Origin: Cryptomeria japonica
Taxonomy: Eukaryota; Streptophyta; Pinopsida; Cupressales; Cupressaceae
Direction: 5' to 3'
DNA length: 60,000 nt
Assembly: GCF_030272615.1 (NCBI RefSeq)
Contig: NC_081415.1
Span: forward strand, 506,371,373 to 506,431,372
The position numbers and the translations under genes were made by a program. The notes beneath the pieces are model-generated. The model had not been told where the DNA came from and made no database searches. It saw nothing but the letters and a program-made list of their open reading frames with translations. Below, in pieces: positions 22,470-36,799 of the stretch (its first letter is position 1; each line of letters opens with the position of its first letter).

Positions 22470-23400
22470 ATTGAGGATAACTAATCACATAACATGGCAA
22501 CTAGGTAATAGAGAATCAATAAAGTTTTGGGATGATTCCTATGAAGTTTTTTGCTCTTTAAAGGAGGATGCAAGGTTGGGAGAATTGAAATAAATTATTG
22601 AAGTTAATTAGGGCACCAAGGTGGTAGATTATCTAGAGAGAGAGGTGGTGAATAGACAAGAAGAATGGAGATAGAAATCTACGATTACATTGATTATGAA
22701 TAGAGAACAGGAATACTTATTTCAGGAGATCCTTAAGGATAGGAAGGTGTTACTGAAAGGTAAGAAAGATGAATTAATTTGGTGTGAGCCAAAACAAGGT
22801 AGATACTCTGATAAATTTGGATATAAACTAATAGAGTTGGCATGGGAAGAAGAAGGTTGGTCAAATCGATTATCTTGGAAGAATAACTGTCTTCCTAAGG
22901 CAAGTTCATTTGCTTAGTTGGCATTGAGAGGATAGATACTTACAGGGAAAATACTTAAAAGGATTGGATTCCAAGGACCTTTTAGATGTTTGTTATGTAA
23001 ATAAAATAAAGATTCTAGATCACTTATTCTTATAGTGTGATTTTACAAATCAATTCTAGAAATTTATTCTTCAAAAGCTTGGATGGTAGATTCCCTGCCC
23101 TCCTTTTATAATGGCAATGTTCTAGGGGTAAAAAATAAATACCAATAAATAAAAAATTTATAGTATTTGGTAGGTTAGCTCTTCAGAAATTGATATGGGA
23201 AATTTGGGAGGGAAATAACCAAATTTTTCAAGAGAAGGAAGTTAATTAGGAGTATGTGTTCACAAGAATTGAGAATGCAATTTCAGGATTAGTGAATGTT
23301 GCACGAACAAGACAAAATCTAGCTAAATTTCCATTTGGTTAGTCTAATCTAGAAGTAGTGGTCATACACACTTAAATTCTACTACTTGAGTTTAATTAAT
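22470..23400 (+). pseudogene. 3' remnant of an L1-type LINE (RT zinc-binding region)
   Basis: Plus-strand reading gives pieces typical of the C-terminal part of plant L1 ORF2: WQLGNRESIKFWDDS near 22494, then DELIWCEPKQGRYS and WKNNCLPKASSFA (about 22765-22915). FRCLLCK near 22981 and WEIWEGNNQIFQEK near 23200 follow. This is the zinc-binding domain after the RT. RT and endonuclease are absent, so the copy is 5'-truncated. Stops and frame changes are frequent. It lies tail-to-tail with the larger LINE, whose 3' end is at 23415. Confidence 0.7.
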
Positions 23401-23402
23401 TC

Positions 23403-23414
23403 AGGTCTGTTATG
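23403..23414. repeat. Probable target-site duplication of the LINE, 3' side
   Basis: AGGTCTGTTATG abuts the TTTTTT that represents the LINE poly(A) tail. It matches AGGTTTGTTATT at 29653-29664 in 10 of 12 positions. Confidence 0.55.
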
Positions 23415-23548
23415 TTTTTTGAATAAAAGGGGTAAAAAATTTATTGAAACTCAAGAACCAGAATTACAAAGAGAGCCCGAGCCCCGGGCCCCAGGAGAGA
23501 ACCATCAAGCCAGCCCCACTACAAACAACAACCTATCCCTCCATATCC

Positions 23549-26500
23549 TCAGTAAAAATCTTCTGCAATTCCATGAGATTGATCCTCAGAAAGGTGCTCC
23601 CAACCTTCAAGCTTCCAATCACTATCATGTTCTGAGGCCCACTTTGCCAGACAATTAGTTGCTCTGTTCCATTCTCTAGGGATGTGGATAAAAGACACCT
23701 GCTTGATTAAAGAGCTAATATGGAGAATTTGCTGAACAATCCCTGCCAACTACCATTGGATCCCATTAACCTTCTGCTCATTCAACAAATTAACAATAAT
23801 TTGTGAGTCTGATTCACAAATCACATGCCTTTGACCCTGCTCCCAAGCCCATTCAAGGGCATAGAGAATTGCAAATCCCTCCATGAAATTATTAGAGTGC
23901 CTCCCTTTATGAACCGAGAAGAGGAAAACTACCTCCCCCCTACTATTCCTGCCAACACCCCCAACACCAGCTGGGCCTGGGTTACCCCTAGATGAGCCAT
24001 CAGTATTAATCTTGATAATCCCATCCTGAGGGGGTATCCACCTTCCCACCCTTTGAACCTTCTTCGTAGCCCTTCTACTTCTCCTGACACAAGCTGAGGC
24101 CGGAGTCAACTCTTGTAGGCCAAACCTACTCACAATGTCTGCCTCACCTCTACTCAACGGAAAATTCACCTCACATTTGGCTTCCACTGTCTCCCGGATC
24201 ATGGCAATAATCCTATTCCAAATTTGTTGAACAAACAATCTAACCTCATGAAAGATCCTTCTGTTCCTCTCGAGCCAGATCTGCCACAGAATGAAGATGG
24301 GCCCAATATACCAGATAGTTTGGAGGAAGGATGACAAGATAGGAGGTCTGTCCAAACTGCTCCAGAACTCCACCAGAGAGTCTGCGTGGACACATGAATG
24401 CTTCCACACCCCCTACCAATAATGCCAAATAAGCTTCGAGAAGGGACATTTGAAGAACAGGTGTGAGGAATCTTCCTCTCCATTACCACACAAAACACAA
24501 ATAGAAGGCCCCAAGAATGCCCGTTTGCGGATATTGTCCCAGGTTAGACATTTGTTCAAAGCCAAGGTCTAGGAAAAGCAGTTACACTTTGGCCAAGAAG
24601 CATTATTCCACACCTGTTTCCACTAGGTCACCTCCCCTTCCTCCAATCCTCGGTTCAACAATTCCCGATATCCACTAGCCATCGTAAAAACTCCCTTAGG
24701 ATTTGGAGACCAGGCAAGCCCATCCCTTCCCTTGAGGAAGCTACAGTGTCTACTCTTCAGAATGCCCTGCAACTTTGCACACTCGACCTCCATCCTGGCC
24801 ACCAGCCACTCATTAAGAGCCTTCCACCGCTCCAAATCCAGCCTACCACACCTATAAGCAGCCTTAAAGTCACTCACCCTTGACCAACCCGCCTCTAAAA
24901 ACCTTTGGCTCAAGTTCCCAGGATGAGGAAACTGATCAAAGATGGGAGGATAACCATCCCAAGAATCGTTCCAGAAAAGGACATCTTCCCCCCTTCTACA
25001 AATCCAAAAGAGCCCGGACTTAATGAGAGCAGCCCCCTTCTTCAGAGTGACCCAAATTGAAGAGCCCTTTCCCTCAAGCGGATACCTAGGGATTTCCTCC
25101 TTCGGGATCCTCGCCATATATTTGTTGGCCAAAATCCTAGCCCAGCCACGATCTTGTTCCACACACCACCTCCAATACAATTTAGTAGCCAGTGCTTCCC
25201 CAAAAAGAATAGACTGCCTCAATCCAAAACCCCCCGACTGCTTCGGGATACACACTAAGTTCCAATTGACCAGACTCCATTTGGATGAGGAAAGGTTTCC
25301 TGCCCATAAGAATTGCCTAGCCAGAGAATCCAATCCCTTCAAGAACCACATAGGAGCCACATGAAGCATACAACGATAGATCGAAAGAGCCTAAACCACC
25401 GACTGAATCAGTTGGACCCTCCCGGCAAAGGATAACCATCTATGAGTCCAGTGATCAACTTTTGAGCAAAACTTATCCAAAATTCCCTGCCAAGACTCCC
25501 TAGGAGGTTTACCAGGGGAGATAGGGATACCCAAGTAGCTCAAGGGCAAGGAACCAACTTGGAATCTCAAAATAAGAGCAATCCTCCTTTGAATAGTTGC
25601 AGGAGTATTGAAGAAGATGATAGAAGATTTATCCTCATTGATTAACTGGTCCGAGGCCTCAAGATAAACATCCAAGGCCTTCCGTAGATTAGTAGCTTCT
25701 CTGACCTGAGCCATCCCCATAAGGGTCGTGTCATCCACAAACTGCAAATGTGACTGCGGCTGGAGGTCATTACCCCATCTCCAACCCTGAATAGTACCTA
25801 GACCCACATTCTGCTTAATCAGCCTCCCCAAACCCTCAGCCACAAGAATGAATAAATAAGGTGAGAGAGGGTCCCCCTGGCAAAGACCCCTGGAAGCACC
25901 AAATAGCTTAGTATGGTTTCCATTAATAAGCACTGAGAAAGAAGTAGTCGTAACAAAACTCATAACCCATTGGACCCACTCGTCAGCAAAACCAAAGGCC
26001 CCGAGGATCTTCTGAAGGAAGGACCACCAGACTCTATCATACGCCTTAGCCATATCCAGCTTGATAAACATAGCTTTTTCCCTAGATGAAGCCATAGAAT
26101 GAATGGTCTCCGTAGCGATGACCACACCATCCAAAATTTGGTGACCTTCCACAAAACCACTTTGCTCCTCAAAGATGACCCTCCCCAAGCACTTCTTCAA
26201 TATATCCGCTATTAGCTTAGAGATGATCTTATAAACCACAATGCAGAGGGAGATAGGGCGGAACTGTCCTAACCGATCGGCCCCTTCACACTTATTGATA
26301 AGAGCAATGAAAGTAGCATTCAATGCCCTAAACATCTGCTTGTTCCTCTGGGTCTCCTGGACAACATCCAATAAATCCAATTTGATAATATCCCAGAATT
26401 CTTGAAAGAATTCCACCGGGAACCCATCCAGGCCAGGAGCTTTTCCTTTCCTCATGTGAAAGACTATCCTTTCCAGCTCATCTAATGAAATAGGACACAA

Positions 26501-27826
26501 AAGCTGCTCATTCATCTCCCCCGTGACCAAAGATGGAATGCAATCAAGAACCTGATTTTCCGCCACAGAATCCCTCGGGGGGTCCTCCCTGAATTGGGCC
26601 TAAAAGAACTGTAACAACTCCCTAGAAATCTCCTGCAAGGATAAACACTGCTCACCTCTATCGTTGACCAGAACAGAAATAGAGTTACGATGTCTTCTTG
26701 CTTTCACAAAGTTGAAGAAGAAAGCAGTGTTCTTGTCCCCCTCCTTCAGCCAATCAATACGAGCTCTCTGCTTCCAGTATATTTCTTCTCAAAGCTCCCA
26801 TTCCTCAACCACTTTGACAGCCCTTTCCTCATCCTTAAGCAACTCCTTAGATAGACCTTGCTCTTTGATTTTGCTGGTGATCCCATTCAACACCAGTTGA
26901 GCAGCATTCTTCGCATGAAAAATATTCCCGAAGCCCTGGCGATTCCACTGCTTAAGCTGATACTTAACATATTGTAGTTGCTTGGCAACAGAGTACATGG
27001 CAGTGCCAAAGGGTGGCTTCCCCCTCCTCCACCATTCTGCAACAAGGACCTAAAGGGAAGGATCCCGAAGCCACATAAGTTGGAACTTGAAAGAGGGAGA
27101 GCGGGCAACCCGAGCCAAAGATGAAACCATCTTGATGGGCCAGTGATCTGACCCTCTCTAGTCAAGAATCTCGAAAGTTGTGGACCACCCTTCCCCAATC
27201 CAGAAACTAGAGACCAGGAAACGGTCCAGCCTCTCTACAATCCAATACTCTCCCATCCTCCTATTGTTCCAAGTGAACATACCATTGCTAGGCTTAATAT
27301 CAACAAGCAACAACAAGGATATACTATCCTGGAACAAGACTGAAGAAGGTTCCAAGCACATGACGCCCCCTTTCTTCTCACTCAACTCAAGGATAGCATT
27401 GAAGTCGCCTGCCGTAATCCAAGGATGAAAAGGGGCCAGCCTTCGCATACAAGAAATATGGGACCAAAGGTTTTGCTTACCTAGAAAATCTGTAGGGGCA
27501 TAGATGTTAGAAAACAGAATGGGTTCCCCAGTCTCAATATTAGAGATGACCCTAGATAAAGAAGATCTGGATGCAGCCCACCAGACCGGATGAAATCTTG
27601 AAGGGTTCCAAAGACATGCCACCCCTCTAGAGGATCCAACAACCCCAACACACTGACATTCGCCTCTCCCCCACAACTTTGGCACTAGACCCATCATACT
27701 CTCTACTGAGAGTTTAGTTTCTTGCAAAAATAGGACATCTGGTGAACGATTCCTAATCAAATCCCAAACAGCTTTTTGTCTAGGGCCACTGTTCAAGCCC
27801 CTCACATTCCATGAAAGCACAATCAT
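23549..27826 (-). pseudogene. LINE ORF2: endonuclease, reverse transcriptase, RNase H
   Basis: The start MIVLSWNVRGLNSGPRQK opens the AP-endonuclease domain, with FLQETK, SNIYAPTD and ITAGDFNAI. The RT follows: KAPGLDGFPVEFFQ, FRPISLC, GLCQGDPLSPYLFI and the catalytic FVDD near 25730. A zinc-binding region contains CVLCGNGEEDSSHLFFKCP. The RNase H near 24030-23750 has INTDGSSRGNPGPAG and CESDSQII, an archaeal-like form known from plant L1s. All parts share one frame. Nine internal stops were located: 27158, 27050, 26789, 26600, 25391, 24623, 24569, 24413 and 23750 (lowest coordinate of each codon). Eight are TAG and one is TGA. The TGA at 23549 may be the natural end. Confidence 0.9.
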
Positions 27827-29249
27827 TTAGGGGGATTGGAAAAATGAGAATCTAAAGTCTTTACTGACCCTAACTCCACCAAGTTCTCCCCCATCAATTT
27901 GATCTTATCTAGGTCCTTCTTTCTGCCAGCCTTCGAGCTCTTCTCTGAAGCACTTTTCTTAATATATTTCTAATGCAGACCCAGGAGTGCGGAGGACTTA
28001 TTACTTTTCACCCCAGTTGAGTCCAATTTCAAAGTTGTTGGAGAACCCTTCCCCTCAACCAAATGCTCCTCCAAGCCAGGAGTGGGTCCCAGATGGAGCC
28101 CTATTGGTTGTTCCATCTCCATTTGTTGGCTTCCAACCACTAGCAGGGCTTGGGTAGAGTCCTCAATTACACTTTTCGGTACCCCCCTGATGCACCTTGA
28201 TCCTGAGGGATAGACCCCGGATTAACTTCCTACTAGCTAAGATCATCCAGGACCTCGAATTTGTTGAAGGACTCCTCCCCCTGTCTCTCCCGAAAGGGCC
28301 TCTTTTGACCTCGGTTCTTGTTCTTTGTCTTAACTGCAACAAAACCATCGGTGCCCTCAACCTTGACTGACATGGTAGCTTTCCCTTTCTCAGCCCTATC
28401 TGGGCTTGGGTCCGACTACTGAGATTGGCATACCGCCGGTTTATATCTAGGACATTTACACTATAAATGATCGTACTCATGACACAGACGACACCAAAAT
28501 GGAAGAGTCTCATAATCTAACTGTTGAACCCAAGAATAAGAACCTGCACACATATCTATAGCATCTGGTAATGGTTTACTAAGATCAATTTCAACACAAA
28601 TGCGCGCGAAGGTCATTACCTTTCTCCCTAGGGTTTGCGTTGAAGATCCCACTGGCCTCCCTAACAGAGCAGCAAGCATCTGTAGCATGTCCTCTCGACA
28701 GCATTCCATAGGAAAATGTGGTAGCCAAACCCACACTGGAACCCTATTTGGAAGCTCCTCCGACGAATTAAACCCTGCATGCCAGGGTTTGATGAACAGA
28801 CCCACTTGGTTGTAAAAATACAGGCTGCCTTCAAATACCCTATGGCGATCCTCCATGCAGTTGAAAGTAACCATGAAATAGTTATTCGCCAATAGCATAA
28901 TCTCCATTTCCCCTTCCGGGGCCCAAGTCCTCTGCGCCTAGTTTTCCAAAAACTGCAAGGACACCCTCATTCCCAAAAACTTGCAATAAAGGGAGTGTTT
29001 TGAAAAATAATCAATGTCTTCAGCTAACATCTCAGGCAGAATGACCAACTTCAGCCTCTCACTGCATCTCTCCAGACATCCATTAGTCTTTCTAATCCGA
29101 GAACTGCCCGCATTCCCATTCCCAGAATTAGATGAAAAGAGATTATTGTTAAAAGTCTTCATACTCTGAAGTGGGGGTTTTGAACCCACTGCAGCCCAGA
29201 AATTCATAGCTGCCGCAGCCAGCGAAGCCTCACCACCAAGTGTCGACAT
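27823..29249 (-). pseudogene. LINE ORF1: DUF4283-type RNA-binding protein with zinc knuckle
   Basis: The start MSTLGGEAS at 29249 is chosen because the region upstream is GC-rich and low in complexity. The DUF4283-like part covers about 29050-28520, including NNYFMVTFNCMEDRHRVFEG and GLFIKPWHAGFN. It leads to a CCHC knuckle (FWCRLCHEYDH), which a stop interrupts. The C-terminal third is Lys/Glu-rich. A 1-bp indel in the C-run 28182-28187 moves the frame. After it, the frame ends in a TGA that overlaps the ORF2 start as ATGA (27826-27823). The protein would package LINE RNA. Confidence 0.75.
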
Positions 29250-29652
29250 CAAAACAGCAGAAAAAAAAAAAATGAGGGCCAAGCACCCCCACCCCAAAGG
29301 GGCCACACAAAGAGGCACGACGCCCAAGGAACCCCCTCCCACACCACCAAAAGGAGGGCCTGTCGACTCCCCCCAACCCATGGGAAGAGAGCCGCAGCAA
29401 CCTGGAACCCCACTCCCGCGCAGCCTCAACCCAGCCTCGTGCAGCCTCAACCCCACCCCCACGCAACCAAAGCCCCGCCCCCCAAAACCCCTGCAACACC
29501 CTCCTCACCCAACACCACCCCCGCAACCGTTGAGCTCCCCCAACCCCCGGCGAAGCCCTTCCCCGCCGCTTCTGCAACTACCCTGCACGCAAGCTAGGGC
29601 CACGAAACCCTAGCTCGGCCGCTCAAACGCCCCCGCACGCACGCCATCCCTT

Positions 29653-29664
29653 AGGTTTGTTATT
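29653..29664. repeat. Probable target-site duplication of the LINE, 5' side
   Basis: AGGTTTGTTATT directly beyond the GC-rich LINE 5' end; partner of 23403-23414. Confidence 0.55.
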
Positions 29665-30316
29665 CTTCCAACATAATTAATTAAATTTTATTCAATTAAT
29701 TATTACCCCTTGACATAATTAATTTCATTAATTATGTTTTTTCCTCTATTCCTCTAAAATAATTAATTATATTACATTTAATTAATTATGTATTATCCCT
29801 CATAAATAATTAATTTCTTGATTAGTTATGTTTCCTATTTATTCTTTTAGAGTTTAATTTATTTTAATAAATCAAGCTCCATTTTTGCCAATGTCCCAAA
29901 AATCCTTTAATCTAGATTAGTTAATTAATTCCTTTAGTTAATTAATTCCTAATTAATTAACCAATTCCCTTGATTCCTAACCTCATTAACATTACTTCCA
30001 ATTTTAGATTCCTCGCACTTACCCAAGTCCACATGTGACTACCCCTCATAAATGACTTACATGCACAAGTCATTTTCCCACTTCCAGCTCACCTTTTGAT
30101 CAAATATTTCATTTGGTGCTCACACATGTGTGAGTGTTCTTCCCAACACACTTTCCTTTTTTCTTCATTTTTCATCTCCCTCCTCTTACACCTCTTCCAC
30201 TTTTCCATTTTTGTGTGCACTTTTCATCCTTGTGTACTTCCCAAGATGTGCTCACACACATGTGAGCACACCTTGCCCTCTTCCCCATGACAAGTGTTCT
30301 TCTCAATGCCTCCACC
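29665..30316. other. AT-rich host spacer with two related palindromes
   Basis: AATTAATTA-rich sequence to about 29960, then pyrimidine-rich sequence. CTCACACATGTGTGAG (30119-30134) is a perfect palindrome. GTGCTCACA/TGTGAGCAC with a CACA loop follows at 30245-30266. No gene seen. Confidence 0.5.
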
Positions 30317-30321
30317 TTGTA
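30317..30321. repeat. Probable target-site duplication TTGTA (chromovirus-like element)
   Basis: TTGTA precedes the 5' LTR; TTGTG follows the 3' LTR at 41791-41795. Four of five positions match. Confidence 0.5.
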
Positions 30322-32871
<2,550 letters not shown>

Positions 32872-32873
32872 TA

Positions 32874-32888
32874 TGGTACCAAAGCACC
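32874..32888 (+). promoter_or_regulatory. Degenerate primer-binding site
   Basis: TGGTACCAAAGCACC lies two bases after the LTR end. It resembles the initiator tRNA-Met complement TGGTATCAGAGC with three differences in the first twelve bases. Confidence 0.6.
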
Positions 32889-33440
32889 AGGTTCAACACT
32901 GAACCTAGGCTCGTCACAACAAAAAAAATTAGGATAGTAAAATTGAAACGAAGCATTTTGGTTTTTGCTAGGATGTAGATTCAAACCATCAAACGTAAGA
33001 GAGCTTGAGATCCAGTTTACTCTCAGCTTTGGAGAGTGACAAGTCTGAAACATGACTATTCATTGCTTTCCACCCTCTGACAATGAAACTCTTATTGATG
33101 CACTTAAAAGACTGAAAAGAGAGAGACAACCCTAGACAACTTTGAGAAGAGAAGTAGTGAGAACAACTATCCTAGCCAACAAAGCACCTAAAACTAAAAC
33201 AAACTAGCAAAACCAGTTGAAAACAAAAATGAGCCTTTTGACTCAAAGAAAATTCGTGTACCCACTTTAGATTTTCAATTAGTTCCATTTTCTAAATTTG
33301 AAGGACATGAAGAGACCATAACTAAATCCAACAGTACCTCTTAGATAGAGCCTTGATTATGTAAATAATGTAAAAAGCAATTTTAGAGTGAATAATAAAA
33401 AAAATCAATTTTGTTGTGTGTAATCTTTGTTTCAATTACT

Positions 33441-33477
<37 letters not shown>

Positions 33478-33537
33478 TAAATGGTATATTGAGATTGAAT
33501 GAATGTTTAATCAGCGGGTCATTAAAGTAATATTAAG
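32889..33537 (+). other. Leader of the chromovirus-like element
   Basis: Non-coding. A (TA)n microsatellite of about 30 bp lies at 33444-33474. Confidence 0.5.
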
Positions 33538-34660
33538 ATGTCTCATATTCAAGAGGGTGGAGGAGAATCCGGACCACTAGAGACTTCGGTGGTCGAGTTA
33601 GATAGGCTCATACTCATGATGCAAGACACCCGAAACAAGCTCCGAGTTTTGGAGCAGAGGGAGGGGGGTCACATTGAAAACTAAAATGAGGAACACGAGT
33701 CTCAACATAGAGACATACAATCTAAATAAGAAAACACTCGTTAGACTGAGTATAGGGGTACACAATCCCATGCCCAACATAGGAAGGATAAACATGTAAT
33801 GAGTGTCATCTAGAATGATATGAAAAAGGTTAAACCCCCTCAATATTATGGACCACCGGTCAGTGATGTCGCCGAGGAATGGTTAATTGGAATGGAGAAA
33901 TATGTTGAAATTCGGGATTATACTAAGAATATGAAAGCAGTTTGGGGGGCCTACCAACTAGAGGCAATTGGGTGGTGGGAGAATAAGAAACTCGAACCAA
34001 GCTTGAAATCAGCCAATGTGCCCTGGGATAAACTGTTTGTAGAGATCTTTAGGTAGAGGTAGCTACCACAAAAAAATTTTTGAACACAAATTTATAGACT
34101 TTCAGGAACTAAGACAAGAGGAACTCTCTATCTATGCCTATTGAGAGAAGTTTACCATTTTACTTAAGTATGTGCTCCAATTCCAAGCAAATGAAAAATA
34201 CAAAATTAGGAAGTTTATCATGGGTTTTAACAATTTCATAGGAGGATTTGTAGATGTCTTGGCCCCTTCAACAATGGACACAGCCTATGAGAAGGTTGTC
34301 TAACGGGAACAAAAGCTCTGAAAAGATGATTTCATTAGGAATAGGAATAGGAAGAAGGGTAACTGGTCTCAACCTTCCCAAACTTATTAAAAAAAGGGAG
34401 ACAAGTACGAGTTGGGCAACAAAAATGGTAAAGGATTCAAGGGAGGTTGACAGGACAACCGAGGAGATCAGAAGGGCTTTGATAAATCTAAAAAGGATAG
34501 TGAAGGGAATAATAGAGGGACAAAAAAGAGAGGACCCCATAGGGGATGGTATACATGTGGATGAAAGCATAATGCCAATCACTGTCCAACAAAAACAAAG
34601 GGAGGAAAACAACAAAGGAATCCTTTGCCACCATAGCAAGTAGCATTTTAGCAGAGGATA
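33538..34660 (+). pseudogene. Gag (chromovirus-like element)
   Basis: The start MSHIQEGGGESG at 33538 opens a short N-terminal coiled segment. The capsid-like part is recognisable as YYGPPVSDVAEEWLIGMEKY (33840-33900) and FEHKFIDFQELRQEE. One zinc knuckle remains (YTCG...NANHCP near 34550-34580) and contains a stop. There are several TAG/TAA/TGA codons and at least one frameshift near 34060. The protein would have formed the particle shell and bound RNA. Confidence 0.75.
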
Positions 34661-36640
34661 CATGCAACAGTGGATAATCGACAAGTTGAATATCAATTCA
34701 CCCCAGTAGAAACTTTGGGTATGCTTTATGGAAATGCCATAACAATAAGGATAGATACAGAAGCTACAAAAAAATTCATTTCTCCTAGATTACTTAGTAA
34801 ATTTCTTAAAAGAGTTGGTTTCATAGCTAAGTCTTGGACTATCGAGTATGCCAACCAATCGAGAGCTTGTGTAGAGTAGTGCCTATTTGGGGCAAGGGTT
34901 GAACTTCCTGTCTTCGCCATAGAAGTTGATTTATATGTAGAACCTTTAGGCACCTGTGATGTCATCTTAGATATGAATTGTTTGGGAAAGCACAAAACTA
35001 GGGATAACTATTATGACAAGACAATAGAGTGCTTAGATGACCTAGGAAACAAAGTACTCCTACAAGGCACCCGTCATGAGGTCAAACTATGGAAACTCTT
35101 CGCTATCCAATTAAAGAAGAGGGAAAGGAAGGGTTGCCAAGTATTTGCAGTTAAAATGGAGGAAATTATCGAAACTAATGATGTTAGATACCACAATGAC
35201 ATGATGATGTATGAAACCAGTTATCATCATGGAGAAGGTTATAGGGAGAGTGGAAAACCAAATGAGTCATTTGAGGAAAGATATCCTTATCTTCGAAACT
35301 ACCAAGAAATATTTCCCGAGGAACTACCTGGGTTGCTACCCAAAAGAATATTCGATTTCTCCATTGAGTTAGTGCCACGAGTAGTGCCAATGTCAAAATC
35401 TCCCTACTGTATGACAGTTGTTGAAATCATGTAATTAAAAGCATAGTTGAAAGAGTTATTGAATAAGGGTTTGATTAAACGTAGTGTGTTGCCATGGAGG
35501 TGATAGTAATTTTTGTCAAAAAGAAGGATGAAACCCTTCATCTCTGCATCGACTATAAAATGTTGAAAAAATTAACCATCTAAAACAAATACCCCTTGCC
35601 ACACATTGATGATTTGTTTGACCAAATACGTGGAGCTGTAATATTCTCTAAAATAGATCTGCATTCAGGGTACCACTTGTTAAGACTTAGGGATGAGGAT
35701 ATCCACAAAATAGCCTTTAGGACTCATTATTGGCATTATGAGTTCATCATTTTACCATTTGGGCTCACCAATGTCGTATCTGCATTTATGAATCTAATGA
35801 AGTGTATTCCATGAATGTCTCAACAAGTTTGTATTGGTAAATTCTTAGATGGTATTTTGATATACTATAAGATTGAGGAAGAGCATCTTAGGCATCTATA
35901 AATTGTTCTTCAACGCTTGCACAAAAATAATTTGTATGAAAAGTTATCCAAATGCACTTTCTTTCAAAAAGAGGTGCAATATTTAGGGCACGTCATCTCA
36001 ACTAAGGTGATAATTGTAGATATATTGAAAATTAAGGCTATTTCTAAGTGGCCAACTCCTAGAAATGTGCATGAAGTAAGGAGATTTATGGGTTTAGAAG
36101 GTTACTATAGGAAGTTTGTAATGAACTTCTCGCACATAGCTTACCCAATCACCTCACTTCAGAGGAAAGGAAAGAGATTCCAATGGACTGAAAAGTGTCA
36201 AAAAACATTTGAATTCCTTAAAGAAAAGTTGACCACGACAACAATATTAAAAGTGTTAGATCCTGTGGGTCATTTTATGGTGGTAACCAATGCATCAAGG
36301 GAAGGACTGGGTGGAGTCCTAATGTAGAATAGACAGGTTATAGCCCATGAATCTTGAAAAATAAAAAATTATGAACAAAACTATGCACCACATGATTTGG
36401 AGCTTGCTGCAATAGTGCATGCCTTACAAACGTGGTATCATTATTTATTAGGTAAACCTTTTGAGCTCCAATCTAATCATCAGGGGCTGAAATACATTTT
36501 CAACCCAACCCAATCTCAATTCACGACAAAGATGATGGTTGGAATTAATCTTTGATTATGATTTTGAGATTAGCTACATTAAAGGGAAGGAAAATCGAAT
36601 GGTAGATGCCTTGAGCCATCAACATCACATTAATGTCGTA
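34661..36640 (+). pseudogene. Protease, reverse transcriptase and RNase H (chromovirus-like element)
   Basis: The protease motif reads IRIDTEATKKFIS, where DTG is usual, so the Gly is changed. The RT has [64 protein letters not shown]. The catalytic box reads FLDGILIYY (near 35845), where two Asp are usual. RNase H has VVTNASREGLGGVLM, with Asn for the first catalytic Asp, and QSNHQGLKYIF. Frame changes and stops are frequent. At least three catalytic centres have lost a key residue. Confidence 0.85.
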
Positions 36641-36799
36641 ACTGTAATATATACAAATTTCAAGTAGCGTATGTTTTAGTTGCAAGAGGGTGATAAATAC
36701 TACCATCAGATAAATGAATCCCTGCAACTTAATATTCAAGATCCAAGATATGAGGGTTTTTGAATTGAAACTAATGGGATACTGAGGTATCAAGTCAAA

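Larger units (their letters stand above)
23415..29652 (-). mobile_element. Full-length plant L1-type LINE
   Basis: A 6.2 kb non-LTR retrotransposon on the minus strand. A GC-rich 5' end (29250-29650) is followed by ORF1 (29249-27823), ORF2 (27826-23549), a short 3' UTR with AATAAA (complement of 23438-23443) and a short A tail at 23415-23420. An imperfect 12-bp duplication flanks it. ORF2 has the order endonuclease, RT, zinc-binding domain, RNase H. Both ORFs are broken by nonsense codons, yet ORF2 has no frameshift over 4.3 kb. Confidence 0.88.

Noticed and set aside
23549-27826. Stop-codon reassignment (UAG read as Gln)
   Set aside because: Eight TAG codons at Gln-like places could suggest recoding. 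But other elements in the window also have TGA, TAA and frameshifts, plant nuclear genes use the standard code, and methylation-driven CAG-to-TAG change explains the pattern.
29230-29613. Pro-rich plus-strand frame and other long frames at the LINE 5' end
   Set aside because: GC-rich sequence has few stops by chance. The region is the 5' end of the LINE on the minus strand, and no domain is visible.
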